Assembly: GCF_963675165.1 (NCBI RefSeq)
Contig: NC_087382.1
Span: forward strand, 4,131,963 to 4,195,962
Source: Halichondria panicea
Lineage: Eukaryota > Porifera > Demospongiae > Suberitida > Halichondriidae
Direction of reading: 5' to 3'
Length of the DNA: 64,000 bases
The number at the start of each line of letters is the position of its first letter. The first letter of the stretch is position 1. The notes below the pieces were generated by a model. It saw only the letters and a program-made list of their open reading frames with translations. It was not told the origin of the DNA and made no database searches. The position numbers and the translations under genes were made by a program. Of the stretch, positions 34,365 through 47,382 are shown one piece after another.

Positions 34365-35341
34365 TTACTCGCATGTTGGTGGAGCTGCCTTTGCTGTACA
34401 TGACTTAGCACGCACCCTCAACTCAGCATAATCAAATGGCATGTAAGCTCCAGTGCTTCTTTGAAAGAGCTGTGGAAAACTGTCTAAAGTTAGATCAATG
34501 TTGTAGCAGGCACTGAACCACCAGCCTCCATTTGTTTGTGCAGCACATGTGTTTCCGCTGGTCCTATCCTTTGCAATAAATTTCTTTCCAGTGTGATAGT
34601 ATCCAAGGAAGTCGAATCCAGTGTGTTGTTGATCAGAAACTTGCAGTGTGTAACTTGTACTGGGCCCTTCAACTTGAAATTGACCATAGGATAATATCAA
34701 TTTTGTGCCATCAGTTTTTCTGACTTCAACTTCGACCTCCATTGGCTCTGGATTTGTAAGACAGTGCATGTTCTTTAGTCCATACCAGAACTCGCCACTC
34801 AGGTTCCCAAATCCTTGTTCGTATTCCACCCAATTCCTGTCGAAAGACAATCGCTCAGCAACATCTGGTGTCCTTCGAACGAGAACGGTCCATCCACCAT
34901 CACCACTCTCCATGTTACAGCGTGCTTGCACTGGGGAGAAGTTCAGGCCAAATGGCGTAGTTGTATGGCAGACATCGTTGATGTCATAGATCCCAGACTC
35001 CAGGTTGTGATCAAATGTTTTGGACATTTGTGCTATCTGTGTGAAGTTGTATTTGTTAAGAGCATTGTATCATATACTTGTAAATTTGCCTAACTATAAT
35101 AATTATTACTGCTATCTGTTTCATGCACATAATTATGTACAATTATAACTTTTGTATGACTTGTATTGACATCTGTTGTTACCTGGCAACAGTCCTTGTA
35201 CATAGCTGTGGCACATGTTTTCTTCAGCTGTAGCACTTCCGTAAGAGATTGCTGAAAACGAGCGGAGCAATCACTGATTGGAGTACCAGTTGCAGTTGCC
35301 ATGACACCAGCAACGACTATCACCACTGCTTTCCACTCCAT
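34365..35341 (-). CDS. FReD locus 3: secreted fibrinogen-related protein (MEWK type)
   Basis: Exon 1 35183-35341, exon 2 34365-35036, phase 0, 276 residues. Signal peptide MEWKAVVIVVAGVMATATG, stalk CSARFQQSLTEVLQLKKTC then DCCQ. The FReD has RCNMESGDGGWTVLVRRTPD and a WWFSACYNIDL segment, and ends YAELRVRAKSC. The loop that is DRDND in other members reads AKDRTSGNTCAA, so the calcium site is altered. TATAAAAG at 35421-35428. Closest relative is locus 8. Confidence 0.85.
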
Positions 35342-37489
35342 GGTTAAAATTCTTGAATGAAGATTTATTGATGTGAAGATTTCTTTCGTCAATGGCAATT
35401 ATTTTTTGCCTTGCAAACTTCTTTTATACTGCCTGCATGACATTCGAACCCTTCAATGCTAAATTACAACTTGCATGGCATAGCTAAATTGATATGATCT
35501 ATAGCCATCTGTTGTTCACCACAAAGTCTCACTTTTAGCGCCAGTGTGGCTACTAGTAAGTGTATGTAATATTATACACGGGAAAAGTCCTTTAATGGTG
35601 GACCCTGTATAATATCAGTGCATGCATGGTAGAGTGTTTGATGTCTTGTGAACTTTTTATGGCATTGTTTCAAGTGTGTAATAGCCATCTGTTGTTTACC
35701 ACTTAATGTCTTGCTCTTAGCGTCGGTGTGGCTACTGGTACCATGTACACTATAGATCATTTTTATTGCTGGACCCTACACAGCTGGTGGTGGAGCGTTT
35801 GATGTCTTGTGAATTTTGTATGGCATTGTTACCCACCACCATCTGCCATATTATATGCATGTCCTGTACAGCTTCACATGGCTCCTTGGGTGATGCATAC
35901 ACAACTTTTTTAAGAGTTCCCTTGTTTTTATTCACGTACCACAATTAAGAACTGTATACATGCAGTACTGGATGCTATACATGTAAGTATATACACAACC
36001 TCAGCTTGCTATAACTATAAATGTACTAAGTTCAGCTCTTGCGTGTCTGTTTCATTTTACACAATGAGTATTACTCAAGAGTATAATTATAATAGAGAGG
36101 GAATATCAAATGTGGGCTTGGAATTTGCAGTGTTTGTGATGCAATCTACTTTTTGATGGCTGATACAGGAAGTCACGTTACTCTCCGCATACATCTGATG
36201 CATGTACACTTTGCCTATATTGATACTCTCTCTCTGTTATTTTTTCTATGCCTTTTTTCATCTATATCTGACTCCAAACTTTCCATTCAACCTTAAAACT
36301 CATACTTATGCATCTTGTTAATATGCACATAATTATTGTCGTTGCAAATCCGCCAAAATTAGTAGACTAAGTCCCTAAAAACAGAGAAAATTTTAAAAAC
36401 GCTAAAATTACTACCCGTTTATAATAGTAAAGGTCATGATTCCGTTCCGATATCAACAAGTATGTTATCTCCCCAGGATCACTGGACCCCCCCCCCTTTG
36501 GTAGTCTAAATTCACGTACTGTAGTTAACCGTCGAACCGGCCATATCAAATAACCGCCCACCCCCTATACAGTAGGCCTAATTTCAATCGTAGAAGCGCC
36601 CACTGTTGTGCATGCTTATAATTGGGTCAAAGGGCAAGATTTTCATTGTGCAACTATTTAGCTCAGAAACGTGCACAAAACAAGACTTTAGTACTAGTTT
36701 AGACCTATACGACATTGTTAGATCTATCCTAGAGTAGACATCAAGCGTTCATGATTGATGAGACTGTTTCCTCTGAAAACCTCTATACTTCTAGCTCAGG
36801 CCCCTTTCTCTCTGAAGATAAAGCATGTCGTTTTCACAGAAAATACCTGTTGGATGGGTGTTTGCACGGTTCAGTTGCCACATAATAAAACATTTGCAAC
36901 TATCAAAACAGGTGAGCGGTTCAACGGTTAACTATGGTACATGTGGGAATACCCACAGTTTGTGGGACGTATGCGACTCAGTGGCATAGGCAGAAGGGGG
37001 CTGACGGGGCTAGAGCCCCCCCTTTTTTGCTCCATCAACTCCAACTCAGCTTGAATCACCGTGATCTGTCAATACTATTTTGCACTGTACAGCATGCATA
37101 GTTACTAGAATTATGTCATTCAATGGAAATGTGGGCAGGGCCATCTAATGTGCATGCTGACTGCTGAGGAAAAGTGATGACATTTTTTTAGGTAGTATTC
37201 CATGTTATTCAGCGCCTGCTCTGGCCCTGCTCAACCAATTTGAGCCCTGCCCTTCCCAAAATCCTGGCTACGCCACTGCAACTATATCCATAATAAGTTT
37301 ATTTTGGCTTAGGACGTTTAATTCATGTGATAATTGATTCATTATTATACCATGCAATTACACATCTTCTTTGAATGTTCAATACACTAATTTATATAAT
37401 TATAATGTGCATGGTTCAGTAACTATACAACATTATTTCAGGCACAAAATTGTAATGTAAATCATTTTCAGCTCTATTCCCCATTTTTC
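35342..37489. other. Intergenic FReD 3-4
   Basis: Two copies of the GCGCCAGTGTGGCTACT / TCTGCCATATTATATG cassette (about 35510-35660 and 35690-35880) are followed by unique AT-rich DNA and a poly-C tract near 36488. An inverted-repeat element sits at 36979-37278. No exon recognised. Confidence 0.45.
36979..37278. mobile_element. CAGTGGCATAGGCAG inverted-repeat element
   Basis: Begins CAGTGGCATAGGCAG and ends CTGGCTACGCCACTG, 300 bp, flanked by CGACT and CAACT (four of five bases match). Its GC-rich subterminal blocks (GGGGCTAGAGCCCCCCC) resemble those of 30603-30860. Confidence 0.6.
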
Positions 37490-38520
37490 TTACTCACAAC
37501 TATCAGGAGCCTCACTGAGAGCTATGCAACCTTTGGGACGCACTCTTAGCTCAGCATAATCGTAGGGAAGAAAGCCACCATTGTAAAGCTGAGGTTTAGG
37601 CATGTCAGTTATATGCATACTATAGCAGTTACCAAACCAGTTTCCACCTTTGTTATGTGATATTGAACAACTACCAACTGGTCTCTTGTCATTGTCTTGG
37701 TCTAGTGTGGAGAACTTCATTCCATTATGGCCTCCAAAGTAATCATAACCTTCGTGTTGTTTGCTCGACACACGCAGTGTGTAGCTTGTACTAGGTCCAT
37801 CCACTTGAAAGTTACCATACGAAAGAACTAGTTTTGTGCCATCAGTCTTTCTCAATTCAACTTCGACCTCCATTGGCTCTCGACTCGTAAGACAGTGCAT
37901 GTTCTTTAGTCCGTACCAGAACTCGCCACTCAGGTTCCCAAATCCATTCTCATATTCCACCCACGGCCTTTTGAATGAAACTCACTCATCAACGTCTGGT
38001 GTCCTCTTCACTAGCACTGTCCATCCACCATCACCACTTTTCATGTTACACCGAACTTGCATTGGAGGGAAGATGTCTTGAGTGAAGGCTGCTGTTCTTT
38101 GACAAACATTACTGATATCGTAGATTCCCGATCCTGGAGTGTAGTTGTCATTATCAATTATCTTGGATGCTTCTGAAATCTACAAAAATGTTTATATGTA
38201 ATCTCACAACTAGATGTATATAGCTATAATTATTCCCAGTTGTATAGATCCGTATTAAGTAGTGTACAGCAAACGATATTGTAGAATTCATAAGCCGATA
38301 ATTTTACACGAATAATAATTATAGCTATAGTTATCAGTGGATAGTCAGTAATATCTTACTTGACAGCAGTCTTTAAGGTTAGCTTCATCGCAGCTTTTTC
38401 TGAGAGCCATAGTCTCCTTGAGTGATTCTTCGAACTTCGTCAAGCAGTGGTCAACAGCTGGCATTCTATAGACCCTCTTAACAATACAGAGATGAGGAGA
38501 ACTGCCAGTTGTAGCTTCAT
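37490..38520 (-). pseudogene. FReD locus 4: broken MKLQL-type gene
   Basis: Exon 1 38360-38520 has lost one base near the end of the signal peptide (TCTATAGAATGCC against TCTATAGCAATGCC in locus 2), so MKLQLAVLLIS is out of frame with the stalk. Exon 2 37490-38179 carries an in-frame TGA just after the TPDVDE codons, where locus 2 has AGA. Splice sites, the rest of the FReD and TATAAAAG (38594-38601) are kept. Two independent lesions make a sequencing error unlikely. It was duplicated together with locus 5; loci 6-7 are the sister pair. Confidence 0.8.
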
Positions 38521-39377
38521 CTTCTTTGTACACTTTTAGTTGATATGGTATAGTTTTAGTGTGTGTGCATGTGTATGTGTGTGTATGCTGGTCCTTTTAT
38601 AGAAGTGTGCACAACAAGCCCAATTGAGATTTCTGTGTACTAAGCCATCTGTTGTTTACCTGACTTGTTGCCTCACTGATAGTGTCAGTGTGGCTACTGG
38701 TATGTGTAATACTGCACTGCTTCATCGATAAGAGTCCTTAATTGCTGAACCCTACAGCTGATAATATCGTATAATAACGTTTGATGTGTTGTGAACTTGG
38801 TAGCATTTTGTACCCTATAGTGTATGTTATCCATCATCTGCCATATTATTGTGTACTGTAAATTAAGCCCTTCCATGACTCCATGCATGTGTTTGCGTAC
38901 AGCAATGAGGGTATAGCGTGTGATGTCTTGTGAATTTTTGTAATCCTGCGGTGCATGTTATCCACTATCTGCCACGTGTGTACTGTAAAGCCTCAATATG
39001 TATGCGTATATAGCAATAAACTTGTTAATAATTATGCTAACCTGTGACTCTCTAAAAGTTTGTACATCCTGTTTGTTTAATGAGGGAATTTTTTTTTATC
39101 AACTCCATACTTACTTATGCATGTAGAATACAACAATGAACAATTGCCTTTGTATTAACTTTTTTGCTTACATACGTATGTGTATATTCAGTAAAAATTG
39201 CACTAAATGCTAAGCATAATTATAACTATATAATTATACAGAACCCTATGATTCTCATTGCAGCTATAACCTAACAGTCTATAATTTCAGTTTCTCTAGT
39301 CGTTTCCATTTATATAAGTATGTACATACGTATAGTTCCAAAACTGTGATTCGAAAGTCTCTTTCCTTTTTTCTTAC
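38521..39377. other. Intergenic FReD 4-5
   Basis: Holds the intergenic cassette (38640-38780) followed by two imperfect repeats of the TGTGATGTCTTGTGAAC...TTATCCAYCATCTGCCA phrase. Closely matches 42940-43560, as part of the pair duplication. Confidence 0.5.
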
Positions 39378-40367
39378 TCACTGAGAAGCTATACAACCTT
39401 TGGGACGCACTCGTAGCTCAGCGTAGTCGTAGAAATCAGAGATACCATTATGAAGCTGAGGTTTCGGCATGTCAGTGAGATACATATCGAAGCAATTACT
39501 AAACCAGTTCCCATGCACCTCCGTTGAATTATATTGAACAACTGCTGTTGTATTGGTCATTGTCTCTGTCAAGAGTCGAGAATTTATTTCCGTTGTGACG
39601 CCGAACGAAATCATAACCTTCATACTGTTTGTCCGACACATGCAGTGTGTAGCTTGTATTAGGTCCATCCACTCGAAAGTTACCATACGAAAGAACTAGT
39701 TTTGTGCTATCGGTTTTGCTCAATTCAATTTTGACCTCCATTGGCTCTCGACTCGTAAGACAGTGAATGTTCTTTAGTCTGTACCAGAACTCGCCACTCA
39801 TGCAGGCTCCCAAATCCTTGTTCGTATTCCACCCAATTCCTGTCGAAAGATAATTGCTCAGCAACATCCGGTGTCCTCTTCACTAGCACTGTCCATCCAC
39901 CATCATCACCACTCTCCATGTTACAGCGAGCTTGCATTGGGGGGAAATTCAGGCCAAATGGCATAGAGGTATTGCAGGAGATGTCATAGATCTCAGACTC
40001 CAGTGTTTTGGACACTTGTGCTATCTGCAAATTTGTAGACAGCATCGCTTAATTTTGCCTATCTATATATAATTATGTCTAGTGCTAACCTGTTGCATGT
40101 GTTCTTATTGTCTATGCACGGTATATGACATGAATTAATTATTGGTTATTGCGTATATTCTTTTACTCTGTATGCATATAACATGTGCATCATGTATGTT
40201 GTTACCTGGCAACAGTCCTTGTACATAGCGGTGGCACCTGTTTGCTTTAGCTGTGTATAGCACTGTTGTAAGAGATTGCTGGAAACGATTGGAGTAATCA
40301 CTGATTGGAGTACAATTACAGTTGCCATGAGACAAACAACAACTATCACCACTGCTTTCCACTCCAT
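39378..40367 (-). pseudogene. FReD locus 5: broken gene with TGCA insertions
   Basis: Exon 1 40206-40367 is open but its middle is read in another frame (one base lost, four gained), so the stalk cysteines are gone. Exon 2 39378-40024 has two 4-bp TGCA insertions (near 39808 and 39512) relative to locus 7, and a TAA near 39529 where locus 7 has CAA. The promoter has also lost its TATA box: TTCTTTTACTGATT stands where others have CTTTTATACTG. The FReD ends GCIASQ without the usual terminal Cys. Confidence 0.8.
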
Positions 40368-41779
40368 GATGAAGAATTCTTGAATGAAGGAATTGTTTTC
40401 TTAATATAAGTGAAGTTTTCTTTTAAAGTGTCGATTGCAACTAATTTTTTGCTTCCTGCAAACTTCTTTTACTGATTTCGGATCTTTTTATTTTTAAGTA
40501 TTCATGCATACGTGACTATATACTGATTTGTTTGTACCCGATGGCATGCACATTGTTTACATTCATTGAAGTATGGCTTCTGAAAAATTATGCCATACAC
40601 TCGTTGTCATGGGAATGGAATGTTTTTTTAATATGTTATGCTAACTGAAACTTTAACATTTGCAATATTTGTAAACATTGTTAATAAAATAACATTCCAT
40701 GTCTATGTCAACAATTAAGTGTGTGATCCTCTCCTGGTCGACTACATGTAATATGTTATAGTCTAACACGGACAAAATGTATATATATATATATATATAT
40801 ATATACCCATGTACAGTGTAAAAGATCCACTTCTAGACTATTAAGTTCTCACAATTCAATTCAACAATCTTCATTTAACAACATCAATTCCACAACATCG
40901 CATAAACTTTAACATCACAAAAACAACTAAAACTCAAAATCTAACACACTGTCCTTTTATACACTCCTGAACACTTTCTGTTTGTCAGGTTCTAAAACTG
41001 GTTTGACGGGATCTTACAGGGCAGGAGAGAGGGATTAACACCTTGGGTGTACAGTCATATACTATTGCACAACATACCAAATAAGTGAATGTAGTCTATT
41101 TAACACTATAACAGCTATAATCAAGCTAAGGCAAGAATCCTTGCCTGGCATACATGAACAGTAACCCTATACAATAACGAACAAAAGCACAAACAATAAC
41201 CAACTAAGAAACATAGTCTTTCACATACAGTTTGTATGACGATTATCATATCTTTCTAGCGCTTATAATTGGCTATGTACTTACAGCATCTATATGTTGT
41301 TTACCACTTGCTGACTCACTAACTCTTATAGCGCCAGTTTAGCTGGCACTATGCTATAAATACACTGGATCATTGTTAATTGCTGAACCGTACAGCTGAT
41401 TTACTATTGAAAAGCGTGTGATGTTTTTATATAGCATTGTATATATATTCCACCATCTGCCTCCTTTATATATGTCCTGTAATACTTCTTCATGCATGTG
41501 TATATGCATATACAGCAGCAATGTAAATATACAGTCGTGCACCCGCCTTTGTGTTTACTTCTTTGCATATAAGTATATATGTACATGCATGCATGCATGT
41601 GTATTATATTTTTTCATGCAAATGCTAAACACACGTAACTATAATAACAGAACCCTGTGATTTTCTAATGAATTACAGCTAATATATAAAAGTCTATTTT
41701 CTATAGTCATCTATACCATGTTTTCATCTATAAGTATGTACATAATACTTCCAAAATTGTGATGCGAAAGTCTTTTTTC
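40368..41779. other. Intergenic FReD 5-6, with a likely solo LTR
   Basis: About 40565-40735 is the reverse complement of 50275-50435. A (TA)n run lies at 40780-40805, then the solo LTR candidate at 40817-41225, then the intergenic cassette (41285-41420). No exon recognised. Confidence 0.5.
40817..41225. mobile_element. Likely solo LTR of a retroelement (fossil)
   Basis: A 409-bp block begins TGTAAAAGATCC and ends GTCTTTCACA, that is TG...CA, flanked on both sides by the 5-bp direct repeat TACAG (40812-40816 and 41226-41230). Other intergenic copies read straight through (for example CCCATAGTTTGTAGACG near 45596), showing the site before insertion. No internal region is present. Superfamily not determined. 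Confidence 0.6.
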
Positions 41780-42820
41780 TTACTCACAATTACCAGGACT
41801 GTCACTGAGAGCTATACAACCTTTGGGACGCACTCGTAGCTCAGCGTAGTCATAGGGAAGAAAGCGTTCACTATTATGAAGCTGCGGTTTTGGCATGTCA
41901 GTGAGATGCATGTTGTAGCAGTTACCAAACCAGTTTCCTCCTTTGTTGTATATTGCTGAACAACTACCGGGATTTTGGTCATTATCTCGATCAAATGTGG
42001 AGAATTTAGCTCCATTATGATGTAGAGAGAAATCAAAACCTTCATAATGTTTGTCCGACACATGCAGTGTGTAGCTTGTACTAGGTCCATCCACTTTAAA
42101 GTTACCATACGAAAGAACTAGTTTTGTGCCATCAGTTTTGCTGACTTCAACTTCGACCTCCATTGGCTCTTGACTCGTAAGACAGTGCATGTTCTTTAGT
42201 CCGTACCAGAACTCGCCACTCAGGTTCCCGAATCCATTTTCATATTCCACCCAAGGCCTTTTGAATGAAACTCTCTCATCAACGTCTGGTGTCCTCTTCA
42301 CTAGCACCGTCCATCCACCATCACTACTCTCCATGTTGCACCGAGCTTTCATAGGGGGGAAGATGTCTTGAGTGAAGGCTGCTGTACTTTGACAAACATT
42401 ACTGATATCGTAGATCCCCGATCCTGGAGTGTAGTTGTCATTATCAATTATCTTGGATGCTTCTGCAATCTACAAACATTTAAAAATGAATCTTACAACT
42501 GTTTCCATGCAGTACATGTAATTGTTAGTAGATATATATTTATTCCCAGTTGCATAGATCTGTATTAACTAGTGCTATATTGTAGCATTCGCCATAATAC
42601 GCTGATGGTAAATATTACGTGAATATAATTATTATGGTGCATGGATAAAATATCTTACTTGACAGCAGTCTTTAAGGTGAGCTTCCTCGCAGCTTCTTCT
42701 GAGAGCCATAGTCTCCTTGAGTGATTCTTCGAACTTCGTCAAGCAGTGGTTAACAGCTGGCAGTGCTACAGATCCCTCCAACAATACAGAGATGAGGAGA
42801 ACTGCCAGTTGTAGCTTCAT
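41780..42820 (-). CDS. FReD locus 6: secreted fibrinogen-related protein (MKLQL type)
   Basis: Exon 1 42659-42820, exon 2 41780-42469, phase 0, 283 residues. Signal peptide MKLQLAVLLISVLLEGSVA, stalk CLTKFEESLKETMALRRSC then DCCQ. The calcium-type loop STFDRDNDQNPGSC and GGNWFGNCYNMHL are intact, and it ends YAELRVRPKGC and GNCE. TATAAAAG at 42896-42903. This is the intact sister of broken locus 4. Confidence 0.85.
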
Positions 42821-44058
42821 CTTCTTTGTATACTTTTAGTTGATATGGTATAGTTTTGGTGTGTTTGCATGTGTATATGTGTGTGTATGCTGGTCCTTTT
42901 ATAGAAGCATGCACAACAAGCCCAATTGAGATTTATGTGTACTAAGCCATCTGTTGTTTACCTGACTTGTTGCCTCACTGATAGCGTCAGTGTGGCTACT
43001 GGTATGTGTAATACTGCACTGCTTCATCGATAAAAGTCCTTAATTACTGAACCCTACAGCTGATAATAACGTTTGATGTGTTTTGAACTTGGTAGCATTT
43101 TGTACCCTATAGTGTATGTTATCCATCATCTGCCACATTGTGTACTGTAAATTAAGCCTTCCATGGCTCCATGCATGTGTTTGCGTACAGCAATGAGGGT
43201 ATAGCGTGTGATGTCTTGTGAATTTTTGGAATCCTGCGGTGCATGTTATCCACCATCTGCCATGTGTGTACTGTAAAGCCTCAATGTGTATGCGTATATA
43301 GCAATAAACTTGTTAATAATTATGCTGCCTGTGACTCTCTAAAAGTTTATACATCCTGTTTGTTTAATGAGGGAATTTTTTTATCAACTCCATACTTACT
43401 TATGCATGTAGAATACAACAGTAAACAATTGCCTTTGTATTAACTTTTTTGCTTACATACATATGTGTATATTCAGTACTAAATGCTAAGCACATAACTA
43501 TAATATTATAATTATACAGAACCCTATGATTCTCATTGCAGCTATAACCTAACAGTCTATAATTTCAGTTTCTCTAGTCGTTTCCATCTATATAAGTGCC
43601 GTATATCTTCTAATTTATCGGACAGCAAAAAATAATTATTTTGGAAATTGTCCGGGTATAATTGGAACAGATTTTTATAGAGCATGCGAAGTGTCCGGAA
43701 TAATTAGAACAAGCAAGCAGCTGCATGCGAGCTAGCTAAGTTTAATAGAACAGTGTGCGACTGAATAGTTGCACTAACTATCTAAAACTAGCTAATCAAA
43801 GCTATCTAACTGCAGTGCTGTAAGTCTTACTTGCCGTCTATGAATGATAACTCAACTTTTCAAGGTATTGTCCGGATATTTAGAACAAATGTAATATTAA
43901 AGTACTGGAGTGTCCGTTGTATTAGAACAACGAAAATTGCCCAAAAGAGTGTCCGGGGTAATTAGAAGTGTCCGATAAATTAGAAGATATACGGTATGTA
44001 CATATGTATAGTTCCAAAACTGTGATTCGAATCAAAGTCTCTTTTCCTTTTTTCTTAC
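42821..44058. other. Intergenic FReD 6-7
   Basis: Matches 38521-39377 closely (cassette 42955-43070), apart from the element inserted at 43599-43994. No exon recognised. Confidence 0.5.
43599..43994. mobile_element. Inverted-repeat element with perfect 26-bp ends
   Basis: The first 26 bp (CCGTATATCTTCTAATTTAT...) are the exact reverse complement of the last 26. The paralogous spacer near 39317-39330 (ATAAGTATGTAC) lacks it, so the insertion came after the loci 4-5 / 6-7 duplication. The interior repeats the word GTCCGG next to AATTRGAAC. Likely target TA. Confidence 0.75.
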
Positions 44059-45015
44059 TCACTGAGAAGCTATATAACCTTTGGGACGCACTCGTAGCTC
44101 AGCGTAGTCGTAGACATCAGAGCTTTCATAATGAAGCTGAGGTTTCGGTATGTCAGTGAGATACATATCGAAGCAGCTACTAAACCAGTTCCCACCTCCG
44201 TTGAATTGTATTGAACAACTGGTGTTGTATTCGTCATTGTCTCTGTCAAGAGTCGAGAATTTATTTCCGTTGTGACGCCGAACGAAATCATAACCTCCAT
44301 ACTGTTTGTCCGACACATGCAGTGTGTAGCTTGTATTAGGTCCATCCACTTGAAAGTTACCATACGAAAGATCTAGTTTTGTGCTATCGGTTTTGCTGAC
44401 TTCAACTTCGACCTCCATTGGCTCTCGACTCGTAAGACAGTACATGTTCTTTAGTCCGTACCAGAACTCGCCACTCAGGTTCCCAAAACCTTGCTCGTAT
44501 TCCACCCAATTCCTGTCGAAAGATAATCGCTCAGCAACATTCGGTGTCCTTCGAACGAGAACGATCCATCCACCATCACCACTCTCCATGTTGCAGCGTG
44601 CTTGCACTGGGGATAAGTTCAGGCCGAATGGTGTAGAGGTGTTGCAAGAGATGTCATAGAACCCAGACTCCAGTTTGTGGTCAAATGTTTGTGCTATCTG
44701 CAAATGTGTAGAACATTGTGAACATGCAGCATTGCTTAATTTTGCCTATCTAGTGCTAACCTGTTGCATGTGTTCTTATTGTCTATGCACGCATGATTAT
44801 TGCCAAAAAATTATGACTATTGTATGCATGTGTATCATGTATGATGTTACCTGGCAGCAGTCCTTGTACATAGCGGTGGCACCTGTTTGCTTTAGCTGTG
44901 TATAGCACTGTTGTAAGAGATGGCTGGAAACAATCGGAGTAATCACTGATTGGAGTACAATTACAGTTGCCATGAGACAATCAACGACTATCACCACTGC
45001 TAATTTCTACTCCAT
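44059..45015 (-). pseudogene. FReD locus 7: probably broken start, intact FReD exon
   Basis: Exon 1 44851-45015 has TAG at codon 3 (TGG in relatives) plus a 3-base insertion, so the signal peptide lacks its normal start. As in locus 5, the stalk is read in a shifted frame and lacks the conserved cysteines. Exon 2 44059-44697 is fully open (QTFDHKLESGFYD to GYIASQ), with STLDRDNDEYNTSC. The next in-frame ATG in exon 1 lies past most of the hydrophobic stretch. A new start is possible but unproved. TATAAAAA lies near 45108-45115. Confidence 0.6.
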
Positions 45016-46380
45016 GATGAAGAATTCTTGAATGAAAGGAACTTAATTGATGTGAAGTTTTCTTTTTAAAGTGTCGATTGCAACTAATTTTTGCCTTCTG
45101 CAAACTTCTTTTTATACTGATTTCGGACCTTTTCACATTCATATACGTGACTATAACTATACTGATTTGTTTGTACCTGATGACGTGCACGTTTACATTC
45201 ATTGTGGCATGGTTTCTTCCAAATCTTTATTGTAAGCACTGCCATATGCCTTGAACAATAATTATAGGATGGTATTTAAACTCCATACAAGGATTGCATG
45301 ACATTTTGTTGCATTTGAATGTATGAGCTTTAGATCCTCTATAGCCATAGCTATAGTTTCCTCTGAATTGTCATGTGGTGTTACAGATCTTACCACAATG
45401 GGGAAAGCTTTCACACAAACTTTCACATTTGCAATATTTGTAAACATTGTTAGTATAACATTATTAAAAAAACATTCCATTTCCACGTCAACAAGTGTGT
45501 GACCCCCCCCCCAGAATCACTGGACCCCCCCCTCTGGTCAACTACAATAATAATTTAATAATTATAGTCTAACACGTACATAAATGTATACCCATAGTTT
45601 GTAGACGATTTTCAAATAATAATTATATATCCCTCTAACGCTAATAATTATATAATTGGCCCAATGTACATTTAATATAATGATTTCTGTGTACTTGTTC
45701 ACCACTTGCTGTCTCCCCAACTCTTATATCAGCTGATTATTATTAATAAGAGCTATAGATTATTTCTTATAGACTGCCTACTCTAGCCTCTCAACATTTA
45801 GCTGGTACTATATACTATACACTGGATCAATTGTTAAAAGTCTTTTATTAATTGCTGAACCCTATACAGCTGATATACTATTTAAATGAGCGTGCATGTG
45901 ATGTCTTGTGAACTTTGTATATATAGCATTATATATACCGTATATAGTGGGTATATTTCGGAATAGCAGTCTTTTGCAGCATGCATGCATGCAATATTAA
46001 ATTCATGGTTATAAATGTTCGCGGTACATGCTTAATCCGCAAAGACCACGAACATTTATACCCTCGAAATATACCGGCTATATATATACGGTATTTCCCC
46101 GCCTGCCTCCTTTATATGTCCTGTAATATTTTATACATGACTTCATGTGTGCATATACACCAGTAAACTATTGCTTATTATCGTGCCCCTCCCCCTTATG
46201 CTTTACTTATACTATATTTAACAATTTTTTTCACAAAGGACTGCACTAAATGCTAAGCACACACACGTAAATACAGAATCCTATAAAGTATACAGCTATA
46301 TAATTATAGCTAACTATAGATCAGCTAAAATTCTAGTTTTCTGTCTGTTCACAGTTTTTCACAATGAGAGCACAATTAAG
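45016..46380. other. Intergenic FReD 7-8
   Basis: Contains the 45415-45505 segment found inverted near 50290, a poly-C tract at about 45504, the ACCCATAGTTTGTAG phrase, the cassette in shortened form and an inverted-repeat element at 45947-46092. No exon recognised. Confidence 0.5.
45947..46092. mobile_element. Short relative of the ACCGTATATAG element
   Basis: Ends ACCGTATATAGTGGGTATAT and TATACCGGCTATATATATACGGT; the interior matches 34010-34120 (GTTCGCGGTACATGCTTAAT). It lacks the piggyBac-like insertion and has lost part of its left half. Confidence 0.6.
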
Positions 46381-47382
46381 TTACTCGCACGTTGGTGGAG
46401 CTGCCTTTACTGTACATGTCTTAGCACGCACTCTCAACTCAGCATAATCAAATGGCATGTAAGCTCCAGTACTTCTTTGAAAGAGCTGTGGATGAGGGTC
46501 TAAAGTTAGATCAATGTTATAGCAGGCACTGAACCACCAGCCTCCCTTGGCTCGTGCAGCACATGTGTTTCCGCCGTTTATATCTTTTGTAGTAAACTTC
46601 AATCCAGTGTGATAGTATCCAAGAAAGTCAAATCCAGTGTGTTGTTGATCAGAAACTTGCAATTTGTAGCTAGTGCCGGGTCCTTCAACTTGAAATTGAC
46701 CATAGGATAATATCAATTTTGTGCCGTCAGTTTTTCTGACTTCAACTTCAACCTCCATTGGCTCTGGATTTGTAAGACAGTGCATGTTCTTTAGTCCGTA
46801 CCAGAACTCGCCACTCAGGTTCCCGAATCCATTCTCATATTCCACCCAATTCCTGTCAAAAGATAATCGTTCAGCAACATCCGGTGTCCTTCGAATGAGA
46901 ACGGTCCATCCACCATCACCACTCTCCATGTTACAGCGTACTTGCACTGGGGAGAAGTCCAGGCCGAATGGTGTAGTTGTGTGGCAGACATCGTTGATGT
47001 CATAGACTCCAGACTCCAGGTTGTGGTCAAATGTTTTGGACATTTGTGCTATCTGCAAATTTGTAGAACAACGTTAAGAGCATTAATCTGTTGCATGCGT
47101 TCTTATATAATAATTATATAGTCTATATACATACATAATTATATATGTGCGTATATGTATGACGTGCCAAAATATGACTATACTTGTACATGTAATATAA
47201 TTATGTGCATATGTGCATGTTACCTGGCAACAGTCCTTGTACATAGCCGTGGCACATGTTTTCTTTAGCTGTAGCACTTCCGTAAGAGATTGCTGGAAAC
47301 GAGCGGAGCAATCGCTGATTGGAGTCCCAGTTGCAGTTGCCATGAGACCAGCAACTACTATCACCACTGCTTTCCACTCCAT
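46381..47382 (-). CDS. FReD locus 8: secreted fibrinogen-related protein (MEWK type)
   Basis: Exon 1 47224-47382, exon 2 46381-47052, phase 0, 276 residues. Stalk CSARFQQSLTEVLQLKKTC then DCCQ. The FReD is near-identical to locus 3 but differs around the loop (TTKDINGGNTCAARAKGGWW) and ends AKTC and PPTCE. The acidic calcium loop is again absent. TATAAAAG at 47472-47479. It is separated from locus 3 by the duplicated 4-5 / 6-7 block. Confidence 0.85.

Noticed and set aside
34705-34989. Plus-strand frames of about 94 codons opposite the FReD exons, repeated at most loci
   Set aside because: They are the antisense shadow of the conserved first half of the FReD and repeat only because the sense strand is conserved.
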